A DNA stretch of 5,396 nucleotides from Acetobacteraceae bacterium (lineage in GTDB: Bacteria; Pseudomonadota; Alphaproteobacteria; Acetobacterales; Acetobacteraceae): NCBI GenBank assembly GCA_947478535.1, contig CANJXD010000409.1, forward strand, positions 1-5,396, given 5' to 3'. Under the pieces are notes generated by a model. It worked only from the letters and a program-made list of their open reading frames with translations. It was not told where the DNA came from and searched no databases. The position numbers and the translations under genes were made by a program. Position 1 is the stretch's first letter. Each line of letters opens with the position of its first letter. Positions 5,171-5,396 of this stretch are shown here, piece after piece.

Positions 5171-5396
5171 CTACTCCGCGGCATCAACCGTCGCATTGCG
5201 CGCGGGGTCCATCATGGCCGCGGTGGTCCATTCCACGACGGCCGGCATGGCAAGGACACGCGCCATGTAGTTGGCGACGCGCGGAGGCGCCTCCACCGCA
5301 TAGGCATGGAAGCGCAGCACGAGCGGTGCATACATCGCGTCCGCCGCGCTGAAGGCACCGTAGAGGAAGCCGCCCTCTGCGCCGAAGCGGTCCAGC
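5171..5396 (-). CDS. Glutathione S-transferase family protein, C-terminal part (5' end outside window)
   Basis: The minus strand is open from the right edge to a TAG at 5171-5173, giving 74 residues. It begins LDRFGAEGGFLYGAFSAADA and continues MYAPLVLRFHAYAV, PRVANYMARVLAMPAVVEW. The segment FLYGxFSxADAMYAPxVxRF...Y is the conserved alpha-helical C-terminal domain motif of bacterial glutathione S-transferases (N-capping box and hydrophobic staple around SAADAM), and MPAVVEW fits the last helix. The N-terminal thioredoxin-like domain with the catalytic Ser/Cys and glutathione site lies outside the window, so activity cannot be judged. It converges on the mobile-element debris and is probably unrelated to the catabolic operon. 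The frame is clean to a normal GST C-terminus, which suggests an intact gene. Confidence 0.85.
   Translation of the reverse strand, partial: LDRFGAEGGFLYGAFSAADAMYAPLVLRFHAYAVEAPPRVANYMARVLAMPAVVEWTTAAMMDPARNATVDAAE

Overview
The window comes from a GC-rich genome and looks like an alphaproteobacterium, most likely of the Acetobacteraceae type. This is inferred from the strong G/C bias at third codon positions, an orphan Bug-family periplasmic binding protein, and remnants of tail genes typical of alphaproteobacterial gene transfer agents and related phages. No rRNA, tRNA or CRISPR array was seen.

Layout from left to right. (1) 1-417, + strand: the 3' part of a short, archaeal-type LeuD/aconitase-swivel small subunit, cut by the window edge. 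(2) 418-1200: no intact gene. The minus strand holds a graveyard: a frameshifted fragment of a GTA gp15-like host-specificity (tail) protein, then a fragment of the DUF2793 tail protein that often follows it. The DUF2793 fragment carries an in-frame TAG and is cut by a short, frameshifted IS256-family transposase fragment. (3) 1200-1283: a leader with a candidate promoter, a 6-bp inverted repeat and a good Shine-Dalgarno sequence. (4) 1284-4287, + strand: three intact, tightly packed genes, namely a Bug/TctC-type binding protein, a crotonase-fold enoyl-CoA hydratase/isomerase-like protein and a CaiB/BaiF CoA-transferase. (5) 4297-5130: a second graveyard, with an IS3-family (IS407-like) element reduced by internal deletions and then the C-terminal part of a tyrosine integrase that has lost its nucleophile. 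(6) 5171-5396, minus strand: the C-terminal end of a glutathione S-transferase-like gene that enters from the right edge.

The intact genes form a plausible acid uptake and CoA-dependent catabolic operon. The Bug protein would bind a carboxylate in the periplasm, the CoA-transferase would activate it, and the crotonase would act on the acyl-CoA. The LeuD-like hydro-lyase subunit may belong to the same pathway, in which case the phage/IS debris now separates it from the rest. The substrate cannot be read from the sequence. I did not find a convincing new defence or mobile system. The most informative content is the two layered mobile-DNA remnants on either side of the operon, most of which give no clean ORF and would be missed by ordinary gene calling.
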